Counted from the first letter of the stretch, positions 35,863 to 44,214 are shown. The stretch: 64,000 nucleotides of DNA from Paenibacillus senegalimassiliensis (GCF_001486585.1 NZ_LN909046.1:124001-188000), one strand, 5' to 3'. Numbers and translations are program-made. The notes: generated by a model from the letters alone, not told the origin.

Positions 35863-36605
35863 AGCTGATCCCCCTCTACACAGGCAAAAAACAAATCCTC
35901 CAGGTTATCTACTTGATAGCTGGCGAGAAGCTCATGAACCCGTCCTGTCTCCACCAGCTTGCCTTTTTGTATAATGGTTACTTTGTTACAGAGGTCCTGC
36001 ATTTCACGCAGCATATGACTGGAAATGAGAAAGGTAATGTGCTCCTGTTGAGCCAGGCGCTTGATCAAAGCCTTCATCTCCCGAAGCCCGGCAGGGTCAA
36101 CACCATTGGTAGGCTCATCCAGTATAATGATAGCAGGGTGGCATAACAGGGCATTGGCGAGACCAAGTCGTTGCTTCATGCCAAGCGAATAGGTTTTTAC
36201 TTTATCCTGTTTGGCATCTGCCAAGCCTACAATCTCCAGGACTTCATTGATTCTTGAGCTTCCGACGGGTGTGTCGGCTAAGCTGGCACTTAATTTGAGG
36301 TTCTGTATCGCCGTCAGATTGAGATAGAATGAGGGATTTTCAATAATACTTCCTACGACGGACAGGGCTCTGCGATAGTCCCTTGTAACCGAATGACCAT
36401 GGATAAAGATGTCTCCTGAGGTGGGAAAGATTAAATGGGTAATCATGCGCAGGGTAGTCGTTTTTCCTGAACCATTTGGTCCCAGAAAACCATAAATGTC
36501 CCCTTGGTTCAAGCTGAAGCTCAAATCATTTACAAGGGTTTTGTGGCGAATTATCTTTGTGAGTCCTTTTAGCTCAAGGACGGGGGTCTGTACTTTTTCT
36601 GTCAT
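35859..36605 (-). CDS. ABC transporter ATP-binding protein (BcrA/LanF type)
   Basis: 248 residues. Walker A GPNGSGKTT, signature YSLGMKQRL, Walker B AIIILDEPTNGVDP and switch His (ISSHMLREM) are all intact. The N-terminus GLTKIIRHKTLVNDLSFSLNQGDIYGFLGPNG is typical of bacitracin and lantibiotic self-protection ATPases. Start preceded by AGGAGG. First gene of the operon ATPase-permease-permease-regulator-kinase; the likely role is defence against cell-wall-active peptides (inference). Confidence 0.9.
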   Translation of the reverse strand: MTEKVQTPVLELKGLTKIIRHKTLVNDLSFSLNQGDIYGFLGPNGSGKTTTLRMITHLIFPTSGDIFIHGHSVTRDYRRALSVVGSIIENPSFYLNLTAIQNLKLSASLADTPVGSSRINEVLEIVGLADAKQDKVKTYSLGMKQRLGLANALLCHPAIIILDEPTNGVDPAGLREMKALIKRLAQQEHITFLISSHMLREMQDLCNKVTIIQKGKLVETGRVHELLASYQVDNLEDLFFACVEGDQL

Positions 36606-36638
36606 GAGTTTGCCTCCTAGGTTGGGATTGGCTCACAA

Positions 36639-36682
36639 TGTATCAAACGAAAATAAAGTTGTGCCATAGCTAAAATAAAGTT
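36639..36682 (-). promoter_or_regulatory. Response-regulator direct repeats upstream of the ABC operon
   Basis: AACTTTATTTT occurs twice on the minus strand, at 36682-36672 and 36660-36650, exactly 22 bp apart (two helical turns). The nearer copy is about where a -35 box would be for a -10-like GATACA at 36644-36639. This is the pattern expected for an OmpR-family dimer site. Confidence 0.5.
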
Positions 36683-36884
36683 TTGATAAAGTATGTAGAT
36701 AAGAGTGAGAAGAGTGAGCAAGGAGGAAAATGTCTTAGGCAGGATTCGAATTCGCATTATGACTGGAGCATAGGAAAGTGAGGGATTTACAACAAAAAGC
36801 GATATTATCGGATTATGGGTGCGCTTAGACTCCAAGCCGTAATTCTTAGGAAGCGTCCAAGGTACGTGAAAGCGACAGAAACAC

Positions 36885-36985
36885 ATGAAAAACTCCCCCA
36901 GTTTTTCATTTAAACTGAGGGATATGTCCAATCGCTTTTTTGTTTTATTCACTGTCTACTTGACAGGGAGCACTTCACCTTATCT
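36885..36985 (-). ncRNA. Orphan antitoxin-like small RNA candidate
   Basis: A copy of the antitoxin promoter (TTGAGG at 37020-37015, TTTGAT at 36997-36992, 17-bp spacer) points to a start near 36985. A terminator follows: TCCCTCAGTTT at 36922-36912 pairs with AAACTGGGGGA at 36904-36894 and leads into GTTTTTC. No matching toxin gene lies opposite. Homology to the first antitoxin is limited to the promoter and the first 20 or so bases. Confidence 0.5.
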
Positions 36986-37073
36986 ATTGTTATCAAAGCA
37001 CAGGCAAGGTTATACCTCAATGCGGAGCAAACTAAACGTCAAAACACATTCAAGGTTGTTGCCTATCTTGCTT
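36979..37073. repeat. Rearranged partial copy of the sigK/antitoxin block
   Basis: 36979-37030 matches 32265-32314 (antitoxin promoter block) with few differences, and 37039-37073 matches the left arm and loop of the sigK terminator at 31877-31914. The order is reversed relative to the original block, where the terminator comes first. Confidence 0.75.
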
Positions 37074-37075
37074 GG

Positions 37076-39079
37076 TTATAGTTCAAGCGCGGGCAAAGTG
37101 CCGCTCTCTCCCGGTAGCCGTTCTGCGACCGAACCGGCGAGGATATAACCCACCCGGATAGTTTGCCCTGAGCTTACGCCAATTGCCGACAGCGGCAGGC
37201 CAATTTCAACTACGGAGGCATTCTTGGCATACTGACTGGTTCCAAGTGTTGCTACCTGGTTCCAGGACCAGCTATTTCCCGTACCGGTGTATGCATAGAG
37301 CGTATTGTTTTCCAGCAAATAATCCGCACCGCTGTTTGGCCAGCCTGTTGCATTGTAGCCAGTTGCGGTGTTGTTATCTGCATTAATATAGAACGCCCCG
37401 GAATCGGTCAAGCCACTCCCTTGCACCAGCAGATAAAGATTGGAATCTACTCGTGTTCCTTTCAGTGTGGCGACGGATGAACTTCCGGAAGCTAGAGCGG
37501 GGATAGCGCTCCAATCGGAGGCGGAGCCATCCACAACGATTGAAGTGCCGCCACCACCGCCACCGGTGCCTGACGTGACATTAATGGTACTCACAGGGAA
37601 GGCGCCGTCGGTCGTGCGACCGGTATTGGAAAAATCCACGGCCGGCGTATTTGTTGCCGGGTCGAGAATGGCTAGTGCAACGGTGTAGTTACCTGCTGCT
37701 AGACTTGACGGGATGGTGATGGAGTTGGTGTGAGCATAGGTACCCGTCTTCCAGTTCTTGAGCTGGATGTCAGTGATAGTCCGGGCAACGACGGTAGAAC
37801 CGCTGCGAATCTGCAACTCAACCGGCCAGTTGAACGGAAAGTGCTGGAGACCTTTGTTCTCTATGCTAAGCGATACCGACAGCGAGGAGCCGCTGGCAGC
37901 CGAATCGTTGTGCGTTACTTGCTTGACGACAAGATGGTAGCCCATGCGTTTCTTCAAGGTATCCATGTTGGCCTGATACGGTCCACCCACTGCGTAGGAG
38001 GCAGGGGAATTGGGTCCCAACCAACTTGGCTTGCTAAGCTCGGCTTGACGCATCGTTTCCGTAAATCCTGCGCCGCTCGTCAGACTGGCTTGCAGTCCAC
38101 CTGCGCCACCATAGAATTCCCCGGCCGAGATCGCGTTGTTCCAGAAATTCGCATAAGCCGGCTGCAACTGGCCGATATCATCCCAGTAGCCATTTTGTGT
38201 GCCAGTGTACCAGCCCCAGGACGAATCGAAGCTGGGTTGGTCCCCGAACATGTCATTAAACATGCCCAGTCCGTGGGTAGAAGCTAGTTGTACGCTTCGG
38301 CGAATCATGACCTGAATGCGGTCGGATTTATTAGAGAAGGCATCAATATAGTGCTGAATAAATTGATTGGAGATCGCATTGGGTGGAAATGCCCCCGTGT
38401 AGTTCTGTTCATTGTTAGGGCCGACATAAGGCCAGGTATGGAACTCGCCCCAATGACCCAGCGAGCCAATTTGGACAAATGCAATAGGAGCATCTTGGGT
38501 GTAGTAGCGGGCTGCAATGGCATCAAGCAACACTTTGTGGCGGGCGAGGAGGATGGATGAGCTGTAGTTAGGAGAGAAGCCTGTGTTGTTCCCGGTTCCC
38601 ATGCCGCCGGTATTGTCCTGATAAGCGGTGCCGGCTGTTCCTTCCTGTGTGAGCATTTCGTTATAAAGCCAGTCGGGGATGTCGCGATGTGCGGAGCCAG
38701 TCGGATTGTCCAGCAACAGCCGGAAGACCACTCTCACACCTTGACTCCGCCAATAATCAAACTTGAACTTGGTTTCGATGGCGTTCCAGTCGAAGACGCC
38801 TTTGGTGGGTTCTAGTTCTTTCCAGGTGACACCGGCATAGACCAGCTTGTGCGGTTGCGCATACGGTCCGCCAGTAGCGGGAGGCGCCCAGCCCTTAAAT
38901 GGATTGTTAAGCGGACTGTCCAGTTCGGCAGGAGTAAACGTTGCGGCCGAAGCTGCGGGGGCCAAACTGACCAGACTGCTCACAGCCAGCACAAAAGCCA
39001 GCAGCAGACGCAACGTTGTGGCTCTCTTGCCTAGCGATGGGTGGGACGGGTCTTTCTGAATAATGGTATTGATATTCAT
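37076..39079 (-). CDS. Secreted DUF4832 family protein, probable carbohydrate-active enzyme
   Basis: 667 residues from ATG 39079, with GGAGGTG upstream. Signal peptide about 1-45 (long n-region, then LLLAFVLAVSSLVSLAPAASA). N-terminal TIM-barrel-like region (NNPFKGWAPP, YAGVTWKELEPTKGVFDWNAIE, GVRVVFRLLLD) and central IAFVQIGSLGHWGEFH fit DUF4874/DUF4832 beta-barrel hydrolase-like proteins. A beta-sandwich follows (about 375-500), then a Gly linker and a C-terminal CBM9-like domain (VDGSASDWSAIPAL). The substrate is unknown. Single gene with three operator-like motifs upstream. Confidence 0.8.
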   Translation of the reverse strand: MNINTIIQKDPSHPSLGKRATTLRLLLAFVLAVSSLVSLAPAASAATFTPAELDSPLNNPFKGWAPPATGGPYAQPHKLVYAGVTWKELEPTKGVFDWNAIETKFKFDYWRSQGVRVVFRLLLDNPTGSAHRDIPDWLYNEMLTQEGTAGTAYQDNTGGMGTGNNTGFSPNYSSSILLARHKVLLDAIAARYYTQDAPIAFVQIGSLGHWGEFHTWPYVGPNNEQNYTGAFPPNAISNQFIQHYIDAFSNKSDRIQVMIRRSVQLASTHGLGMFNDMFGDQPSFDSSWGWYTGTQNGYWDDIGQLQPAYANFWNNAISAGEFYGGAGGLQASLTSGAGFTETMRQAELSKPSWLGPNSPASYAVGGPYQANMDTLKKRMGYHLVVKQVTHNDSAASGSSLSVSLSIENKGLQHFPFNWPVELQIRSGSTVVARTITDIQLKNWKTGTYAHTNSITIPSSLAAGNYTVALAILDPATNTPAVDFSNTGRTTDGAFPVSTINVTSGTGGGGGGTSIVVDGSASDWSAIPALASGSSSVATLKGTRVDSNLYLLVQGSGLTDSGAFYINADNNTATGYNATGWPNSGADYLLENNTLYAYTGTGNSWSWNQVATLGTSQYAKNASVVEIGLPLSAIGVSSGQTIRVGYILAGSVAERLPGESGTLPALEL

Positions 39080-39096
39080 TAAGCACCTCCAGATAA

Positions 39097-39257
39097 TTTG
39101 GCGCAAATTTTCTTTGGATTTTGCGCTCTTAACTAGAGATTATAGAGTAAAATTTAGATAATTCAAGCAGGATTTTTGATTAAATGGAAGGAATTATATA
39201 GTTTGGCGCAAAAATTTAGGGAATAATATACATTTTTTAATAAATATTTGCGCCAAA
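39097..39257 (-). promoter_or_regulatory. Promoter with three TTTGGCGCAAA motifs before the DUF4832 gene
   Basis: Minus-strand promoter TTGAAT at 39166-39161 and TATAAT at 39144-39139 (16-bp spacer). The 11-bp near-palindrome TTTGGCGCAAA occurs at 39097-39107 (in the 5' UTR), 39202-39212 and, inverted, at 39247-39257; a half-match lies at 39113-39125. The arrangement fits repression by DNA looping. The regulator is not identified. Confidence 0.65.
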
Positions 39258-39303
39258 AAAATATATTAAATGGGTGGATAGACGAACCATCGTTCAAATT
39301 TAC

Positions 39304-40293
39304 TTACTTGATGGTTTTGGTGATGACAACTTTGCCTCGTTTCGGGCCTTCTTCACTTTTGCGATAAGCTTGAAGCAGGCCCTGAGCGGTGAAGGCAAAT
39401 GTCTCATTGATATGGATCTTTAATTTATTGTTTTTCATATGGTCAGCAATGAATTCGAAATCGGTACGCTTGGGTTGAGCTTGGAAGAAATGGGCGTGAA
39501 TGTTGCGTACCTTCGGATACTGACTGATGCCAAATGCCACTATTGAAATATAAGTTCCACCCTCCTTGATAACCGAGAAGTTCTTCTCTCCCATCTCACC
39601 TGGTAACCCTGTGCCGAAAGTGGAGGGGTCCTTGGCGGTATCCAATACGATATCGACAGGAGTTGTTATTTGGGTCGTAAAGTCGACTTTGGTGTAGTCG
39701 ATGACCTCGTCAGCACCAAGTGCTCTAACGAAATCATGATTGTAGTTCCTCGCGGTCGCAATAACATAGGCTCCATGTTGCTTGGCCAACTGGACGGCTA
39801 CATGTCCCACTCCTCCAGCCCCCGCATGAATAAGAATACGTTGTTCCGGTTGAAGATGACCATGCTCGAATAGTGCTTGCCAGGCTGTCAGGGTAACCGT
39901 GGGAGCAGCACCTGCCTCATCAAAGGATACATTTTCAGGGATGACGGCAAGATGATCTTCTTCCGCCGCAACATAGTCCATATAAGAACCTCGTTGAATC
40001 ATGCCCATAACACGATCTCCCGGTTTGAAATGAGTCACTTTCCTGCCTACTTCTTGAACGATGCCAGCTACTTCATTACCAAGAACCAAAGGCAATTGCA
40101 ATTGATCCGGAAATTTGTGGGCCATGGGACTTTGGAGAATCGCGCCGTTGCGAAATAAATAATCTGCCGGATTAATGGAAGAAGCACGCATCTCGATGAG
40201 CACCTGTGTATCGGTGAGTGAGGGAATTGGCAGTTCCAGTTCCTTCAGCACTTCCGGGATTCCAAAGCTTGTCAAAGCAATAGCTTTCATCAT
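39304..40293 (-). CDS. Zinc-independent medium-chain NAD(P)H-dependent oxidoreductase (quinone reductase-like)
   Basis: 329 residues (328 from ATG 40290, which is better spaced from AGAGGAGG). GroES-like N-domain (SSINPADYLFRNG, LPLVLGNEVAGIVQEVG, FKPGDRVMGM) and Rossmann domain (ILIHAGAGGVGHVAVQLAKQHGAYVIATA). The zinc ligands of alcohol dehydrogenases are missing, so it belongs with quinone reductases or enoyl reductases. It overlaps the upstream gene by four bases and shares its promoter. Confidence 0.88.
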   Translation of the reverse strand: MMKAIALTSFGIPEVLKELELPIPSLTDTQVLIEMRASSINPADYLFRNGAILQSPMAHKFPDQLQLPLVLGNEVAGIVQEVGRKVTHFKPGDRVMGMIQRGSYMDYVAAEEDHLAVIPENVSFDEAGAAPTVTLTAWQALFEHGHLQPEQRILIHAGAGGVGHVAVQLAKQHGAYVIATARNYNHDFVRALGADEVIDYTKVDFTTQITTPVDIVLDTAKDPSTFGTGLPGEMGEKNFSVIKEGGTYISIVAFGISQYPKVRNIHAHFFQAQPKRTDFEFIADHMKNNKLKIHINETFAFTAQGLLQAYRKSEEGPKRGKVVITKTIK

Positions 40294-41192
40294 AATCCTC
40301 CTCTCAAATTGAACGTACTTTGAAACATCTTGTCCAATAACAGAATTTCGGCCTTTTGGCTAATCGCATGGTTCCCAAGCTTGACATCAATAATGAAGTC
40401 ATTGCTCAGCATCTGGCGATAACGAGAAATAATATCGTTGTGCGGTAATTGTCCCATGGCCTTCGTTTCAGGTGGGATTACCGAAATACCAGCTTGCTCG
40501 ACCCGTTGAATATTGTGCTTAATATCCCTAGCAATCCTGCTTAAGATATCTTCACTTCTTGCTTGCTCTATGCTCATCATGCCGTCATCGGTATAGAAAT
40601 GCTTGTTAACGATGGCTAATGCCGTATGCGAAATGTGGAATGCCTGAATGTCTTTTTGGACTTCATAATGCAAATCCACCGATTCAAATAGTTGAGCCAG
40701 TTCATTCACTCTCTCGGTCATCCTTCCATCGATTTCCCCGAAAATGGTTCCTTGATGTTTTTCAGATCCGAATTGAGCATATAGGACATTTTCCTTAATA
40801 TCTCCACCGGCGCCCGGGAATCCCGGAAGCAAACGATCGCCTATAATGTCCAGCCAAGGGCCATATCCAATGGTGTTGGTCAGGGTGACAATGTTCTTGC
40901 TTCGATTATGCTGGATCGCCGAGAGAGCAGCTTCGGACTGATCATATCTGACAGGGACGAAAATGAAATCATAGATGTCGTCATCATCAAGAGCTTCAAT
41001 CGTTCGAATTGGAATTTGCTTATTTGTTCCGTGCTCGTTATAGATTAGCCCCTCCCTTTGTAACGTTTGCAATCTCTTTCCCCGTGCCAGGATGGTGACA
41101 TCCAGTCCCGACTGTGCGAACCGGAGGGCGTATACACTACCAATCACGCCGGCGCCAAATATCAGAATTCGATATGCTTTGGTATTCAACAT
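40290..41192 (-). CDS. Ketopantoate reductase-like (ApbA/PanE family) oxidoreductase
   Basis: 300 residues from ATG 41192, preceded by GAAGGG. N-terminal RILIFGAGVIGSVYALRFAQSGLDVTILARG is the family's NADPH site (GxGxxG). The conserved C-terminal pattern is weaker than in true PanE, so the substrate may not be ketopantoate. First gene of a two-gene operon under a TetR-type palindrome shared with the divergent regulator. Confidence 0.8.
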   Translation of the reverse strand: MLNTKAYRILIFGAGVIGSVYALRFAQSGLDVTILARGKRLQTLQREGLIYNEHGTNKQIPIRTIEALDDDDIYDFIFVPVRYDQSEAALSAIQHNRSKNIVTLTNTIGYGPWLDIIGDRLLPGFPGAGGDIKENVLYAQFGSEKHQGTIFGEIDGRMTERVNELAQLFESVDLHYEVQKDIQAFHISHTALAIVNKHFYTDDGMMSIEQARSEDILSRIARDIKHNIQRVEQAGISVIPPETKAMGQLPHNDIISRYRQMLSNDFIIDVKLGNHAISQKAEILLLDKMFQSTFNLRGGL

Positions 41193-41222
41193 AAACCCTT
41201 CTTTCAAAAGAATCAGTCACAG

Positions 41223-41312
41223 ATTGTTTAAGCAACACCTGTTTGATAAGATGATAATATGGCATGGATATGATTTCAATCAGCAGAGTTAGAGGAACGT
41301 TGCTTAAGCAAC
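41223..41312. promoter_or_regulatory. Paired TetR operators in the divergent intergenic region
   Basis: GTTGCTTAAGCAAC at 41299-41312 is a perfect 14-bp palindrome; ATTGTTTAAGCAAC at 41223-41236 is a near copy. One lies near each divergent gene, so the TetR protein likely controls both directions. Confidence 0.75.
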
Positions 41313-41349
41313 ACAATGTAATATTTGATGTCTAAAAAGGGGGTTGAAC

Positions 41350-41922
41350 ATGGTAAATCAGGAAGATCCGAGGGTGTTGCGCACACGACAGCTCATTAGA
41401 GAAGCGTTCAGAGATTTGTTGTTTAGCACAGGATTTGATGCTATTACCATTAAGGATATTGCTCAACATGCTACCATTAACCGGGCCACATTCTATGCTC
41501 ATTTTGAGGATAAATACGCTTTGCTTGAAGAAGTTACAGAAGAGGTATTCCATGAGATGATTCCTGAACAAGTGAAGAATGCAGGGGAATTTACAGATGA
41601 GATATGCACCCAGCTGATCTTGGCGACGCACGGGTATATTGTAGACTTTTACCGTATCTGTAGAATGAGCTCTAATTCCATGGCAACCTTGGTGGATAAG
41701 AAGATCAAGAAAATGCTACAGCAGACCATAGAAAATATTTTTCTGAGAGGAGATACCTACCCTGGAGCGGAGAGAAATTACCTAGAGATCATGGCGGCCA
41801 TGACAGGTTCGGCAATCTATGGAGCTGCGCTGTATTGGTTAAATGCGGAGGATAAAGATCGAGTGGATAGGCTTGCAGATCTGGTGCGTCCTTATGTAAT
41901 GAACGGTCTGGGACTCCGTTGA
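41350..41922 (+). CDS. TetR family transcription regulator
   Basis: 190 residues from ATG 41350, with AGGGGG 6 bases upstream. HTH at about 10-55: RTRQLIREAFRDLLFSTGFDAITIKDIAQHATINRATFYAHFEDKYALLEEV. The C-terminal domain resembles the TetR_C group found next to oxidoreductases. It diverges from the two-gene redox operon and is flanked by matching palindromes. Confidence 0.9.
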   Translation: MVNQEDPRVLRTRQLIREAFRDLLFSTGFDAITIKDIAQHATINRATFYAHFEDKYALLEEVTEEVFHEMIPEQVKNAGEFTDEICTQLILATHGYIVDFYRICRMSSNSMATLVDKKIKKMLQQTIENIFLRGDTYPGAERNYLEIMAAMTGSAIYGAALYWLNAEDKDRVDRLADLVRPYVMNGLGLR

Positions 41923-41946
41923 GGACTCCAGACCGTTCTTGTTTGT
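41901..41946 (+). terminator. Terminator overlapping the TetR stop codon
   Basis: GAACGGTCTGG and CCAGACCGTTC form an 11-bp stem whose left arm is coding; TTGTTTGTT follows. Confidence 0.8.
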
Positions 41947-41973
41947 TCTAACATAACAGAATTTAACGCCAGG

Positions 41974-42630
41974 TTAAGCCCAAGTAGTAGTTGTCTCAAC
42001 TGGCAGACGATAGGAAGGATAACCCTCTTTGGCTGCTTTTCCTATGGAAATTAACATGACGGGCTGGAAACGGTTGGAGTCGAGGCCAAAGGCTTCTGCA
42101 ATCTTCTCTTTGTCATAACCAGCCATAGGATTGGTATCATAACCATGAGCACGAGCAACCAGCATCAACTGCATTGATACGAGACTTGCGTCGATCAAGT
42201 TCATGTTGTGAAGTTCGGTTGCAGTTACGTTTGCATAATAAGGCTTAAGTTGTTGCATTTGCATGTCCATAATATCTTGCGGCATGTATCCCAGTTCCAC
42301 GGCTTTGCTGAAAATCTCATCTATATATTCAATGTTGTTCACATCGTAGAATATGGCAATGGAAGCAGAAGCGGTCTGTACCTGCGTTTGATTGAAGGAG
42401 GCTAGCTTGGCCAGCTTTTCTTTACCTTCGGCGCTGTCGATGACGAGAAAACGCCAGGGCTGCATGTTAATTGCAGAGGGCGCACGGGATGCTTTAGACA
42501 GAATTTCAGTCATTTCCTCCCGGCTAATTTTTACCTCTGGATCGTAAACCTTAACAGAACGGCGCTCCAAGACGATGTTATTGAAATCGTTGGATTGTTG
42601 GAACTGACTAGTGTGAGTTAGAGCTTGCAT
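41974..42630 (-). CDS. Nitroreductase family FMN-dependent oxidoreductase
   Basis: 218 residues; start preceded by AAAGGAGAC. N-terminal ERRSVKVYDPEVKISREEMTEILSKASRAPSAINMQPWRFLVI is the family's FMN-binding start (RRS, PSA.N.QPW), and LIDASLVSMQLMLVARAHGYDTNPMAGYDKEKIAEAFGL is the conserved second half. It reduces nitro groups, quinones or enones with NAD(P)H. A MerR-type promoter with a 19-bp spacer lies upstream, shared with the divergent MerR gene. Confidence 0.9.
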   Translation of the reverse strand: MQALTHTSQFQQSNDFNNIVLERRSVKVYDPEVKISREEMTEILSKASRAPSAINMQPWRFLVIDSAEGKEKLAKLASFNQTQVQTASASIAIFYDVNNIEYIDEIFSKAVELGYMPQDIMDMQMQQLKPYYANVTATELHNMNLIDASLVSMQLMLVARAHGYDTNPMAGYDKEKIAEAFGLDSNRFQPVMLISIGKAAKEGYPSYRLPVETTTTWA

Positions 42631-42695
42631 CTTCTTGTCTCCTTTATATTTATAATAATGAGGCAGCTAACGGTTTAACTGTCATCACTATCAGG

Positions 42696-42726
42696 ATTGT
42701 AAACTATGAAGTATACTTTATAGCAA
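42696..42726 (-). promoter_or_regulatory. MerR-type promoter with 19-bp spacer
   Basis: On the minus strand TTGCTA (42726-42721) and TACAAT (42701-42696) are 19 bp apart. The spacer holds a 20-bp near-perfect palindrome at 42704-42723 (CTATGAAGTA/TACTTTATAG). A long spacer with a dyad is the hallmark of MerR-activated promoters. Confidence 0.8.
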
Positions 42727-42750
42727 TAGGGAAAAAATGAGGTGTTTATG

Positions 42751-43131
42751 ATGAAAATTAGCGAAGTGGCCGAAAGGGTTGGCCTATCAATATCTACAAT
42801 TCGTTACTATGAGAAGATGGGCATGATCCCTGAGGAATATGTACTGAGAGACCAAAATAACTATCGGAACTATGAAGTGGGGATTGTCCGCCACTTAAAT
42901 GTTGTGAAGAACTGCCTTGAGGTGGGCTTCTCCATTCATGACGTCAAATTAATGGTCGCCAAGAATGAATTTACCAAAGCTGAGCAAATTGAGGTCATTC
43001 AGGCGAAAATTGCGGAGATTGAAGGAGCTCAAAGAAAGCTGGAGGAGTCCAAGCAAAATCTGAGAGAAGTTCTGGATAAGAATATCGTTTGCGAGGGTGG
43101 TTTTGGAAAATATGATGAACCGGTAGTCTAG
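42751..43131 (+). CDS. MerR family transcription regulator
   Basis: 126 residues from ATG 42751 (TGAGGTG 6 bases upstream). Winged helix MKISEVAERVGLSISTIRYYEKMGMIPEEYVLRDQNNYRNYE, then a coiled-coil dimer helix (AKIAEIEGAQRKLEESKQNLREVLDKN). A lone Cys near the C-terminus (NIVCEGG) could be a sensor, but this is a guess. Divergent from the nitroreductase it probably activates. Confidence 0.9.
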   Translation: MKISEVAERVGLSISTIRYYEKMGMIPEEYVLRDQNNYRNYEVGIVRHLNVVKNCLEVGFSIHDVKLMVAKNEFTKAEQIEVIQAKIAEIEGAQRKLEESKQNLREVLDKNIVCEGGFGKYDEPVV

Positions 43132-43151
43132 GTTCACCTGAAAAATCGATA

Positions 43152-43211
43152 AATAGTGAAAGAAAAGCATTCATTCCTCTCCTTCAAGGCAGAAAAGCCA
43201 ACACTTATAAT
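43152..43211 (+). promoter_or_regulatory. Regulator site and promoter of the second sugar uptake operon
   Basis: AATAGTGAAA-N8-TTCATT at 43152-43175 is followed by a weak -35 (TTCAAG, 43183-43188) and TATAAT at 43206-43211. The same two-part motif, at the same distance (54 bases) from a -10-like box, lies before the binding-protein gene at 48211. Confidence 0.6.
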
Positions 43212-43251
43212 GAACCCAAGTGGTGAATAAGTGTGAGATAGGAGAGTCTGC

Positions 43252-44214
43252 ATGAATAACATTCGCGTGAATCAGCCTGTTACCGGCATTCCTGCAACAA
43301 AGCGTTCTAGGTTTAGTAAGCGCTTTAAAAGTTGGGAAGCTCCCTTTGCCGGGTATTTGTTCTTATCCCCTTGGTTGATAGGGTTCTTTCTACTAACTTT
43401 GGGTCCGATGATTATGTCATTGTATTATTCGTTCACTGATTATTCGTTGCTTGAAGCGCCTAATTGGATTGGAATGGCTAACTACAAGGAAATTTTTACG
43501 ATGGATGATATCTTCCCAAAATCTTTGAAAATAACCATCGTATTCGTATTGTTAACCGTGCCTCTTCGCTTGATGTTCGCGCTAAGCGTTGCCATGATGC
43601 TGAATCGCAAGATTAAAGGAATCTCCTTCTACAGAACGATGATTTATTTCCCTTCATTAATCGGAACAAGTATCGCGGTTTCGATTCTGTGGAAGAACAT
43701 TTTTAGTCGAAACGGTTTTATCAATGACTTCTTGGGTATTTTCGGCATCAAAGGTCCCTCCTGGATTGCTGATCCCAAGTATGCGCTGGGTACGTTAATT
43801 CTGCTAATGGTATGGCAATTTGGTTCTTCTATGATTATCTTCTTAGCGGGGCTTAAGCAAATTCCCGGCGATTTGTACGAGGCTTCTTCGGTGGATGGAG
43901 CGGGAAAAGCTCGGCAGTTCTTCTCCATAACCTTGCCGATGCTATCCCCTATGATTTTGTTTAACTGCGTGCAATCCATGATCAATACCTTCCAAATGTT
44001 CACGCAGGCTTTTGTTATCACTAACGGCGGTCCTGTTAAATCCACCTTTGTATATGTCATGTATTTGTATGAACAGGCCTTCACCAAATTCCATATGGGT
44101 TATGCTTCGGCATTGGCCTGGATTCTGTTGATTTTGATTGGTTTGTTTGCCGGGGTGCTCTTTTGGTCCTCGAAGTATTGGGTATTCTATGAAACGCAAG
44201 GAGGGAAAAAATAA
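43252..44214 (+). CDS. Sugar ABC transporter permease (MalF/UgpA type), second system
   Basis: 320 residues with six membrane segments, opening FAGYLFLSPWLIGFFLLTLGPMIMSLYYSFTDY, and EAA loop EASSVDGAGKARQFFSITLPMLSP. Start preceded by TAGGAGAG. Heads the operon permease-permease-kinase-regulator. The enzymes downstream (beta-helix protein, GH115) suggest a glucuronic-acid-decorated glycan such as glucuronoxylan as source of the substrate (inference). Confidence 0.92.
   Translation: MNNIRVNQPVTGIPATKRSRFSKRFKSWEAPFAGYLFLSPWLIGFFLLTLGPMIMSLYYSFTDYSLLEAPNWIGMANYKEIFTMDDIFPKSLKITIVFVLLTVPLRLMFALSVAMMLNRKIKGISFYRTMIYFPSLIGTSIAVSILWKNIFSRNGFINDFLGIFGIKGPSWIADPKYALGTLILLMVWQFGSSMIIFLAGLKQIPGDLYEASSVDGAGKARQFFSITLPMLSPMILFNCVQSMINTFQMFTQAFVITNGGPVKSTFVYVMYLYEQAFTKFHMGYASALAWILLILIGLFAGVLFWSSKYWVFYETQGGKK

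Larger units (their letters stand above)
36606..37075. other. Intergenic region with operon promoter, repeat remnant and orphan RNA signals
   Basis: No credible protein gene. It holds the ABC operon control region, a degenerate resemblance to the interspersed repeat around 36818-36875, a minus-strand RNA candidate (36885-36985), a copy of the antitoxin promoter block and a 35-base copy of the sigK terminator arm. Confidence 0.6.

Noticed and set aside
36617..36952. 111-codon minus-strand frame upstream of the ABC ATPase
   Set aside because: It runs through the operon's control repeats, has no ribosome site and no family resemblance.
36885..37148. 87-codon plus-strand frame opposite the orphan RNA, considered as a missing toxin
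   Set aside because: It lacks the short hydrophobic-helix layout of the Hol-Tox family and runs into the DUF4832 gene on the other strand.
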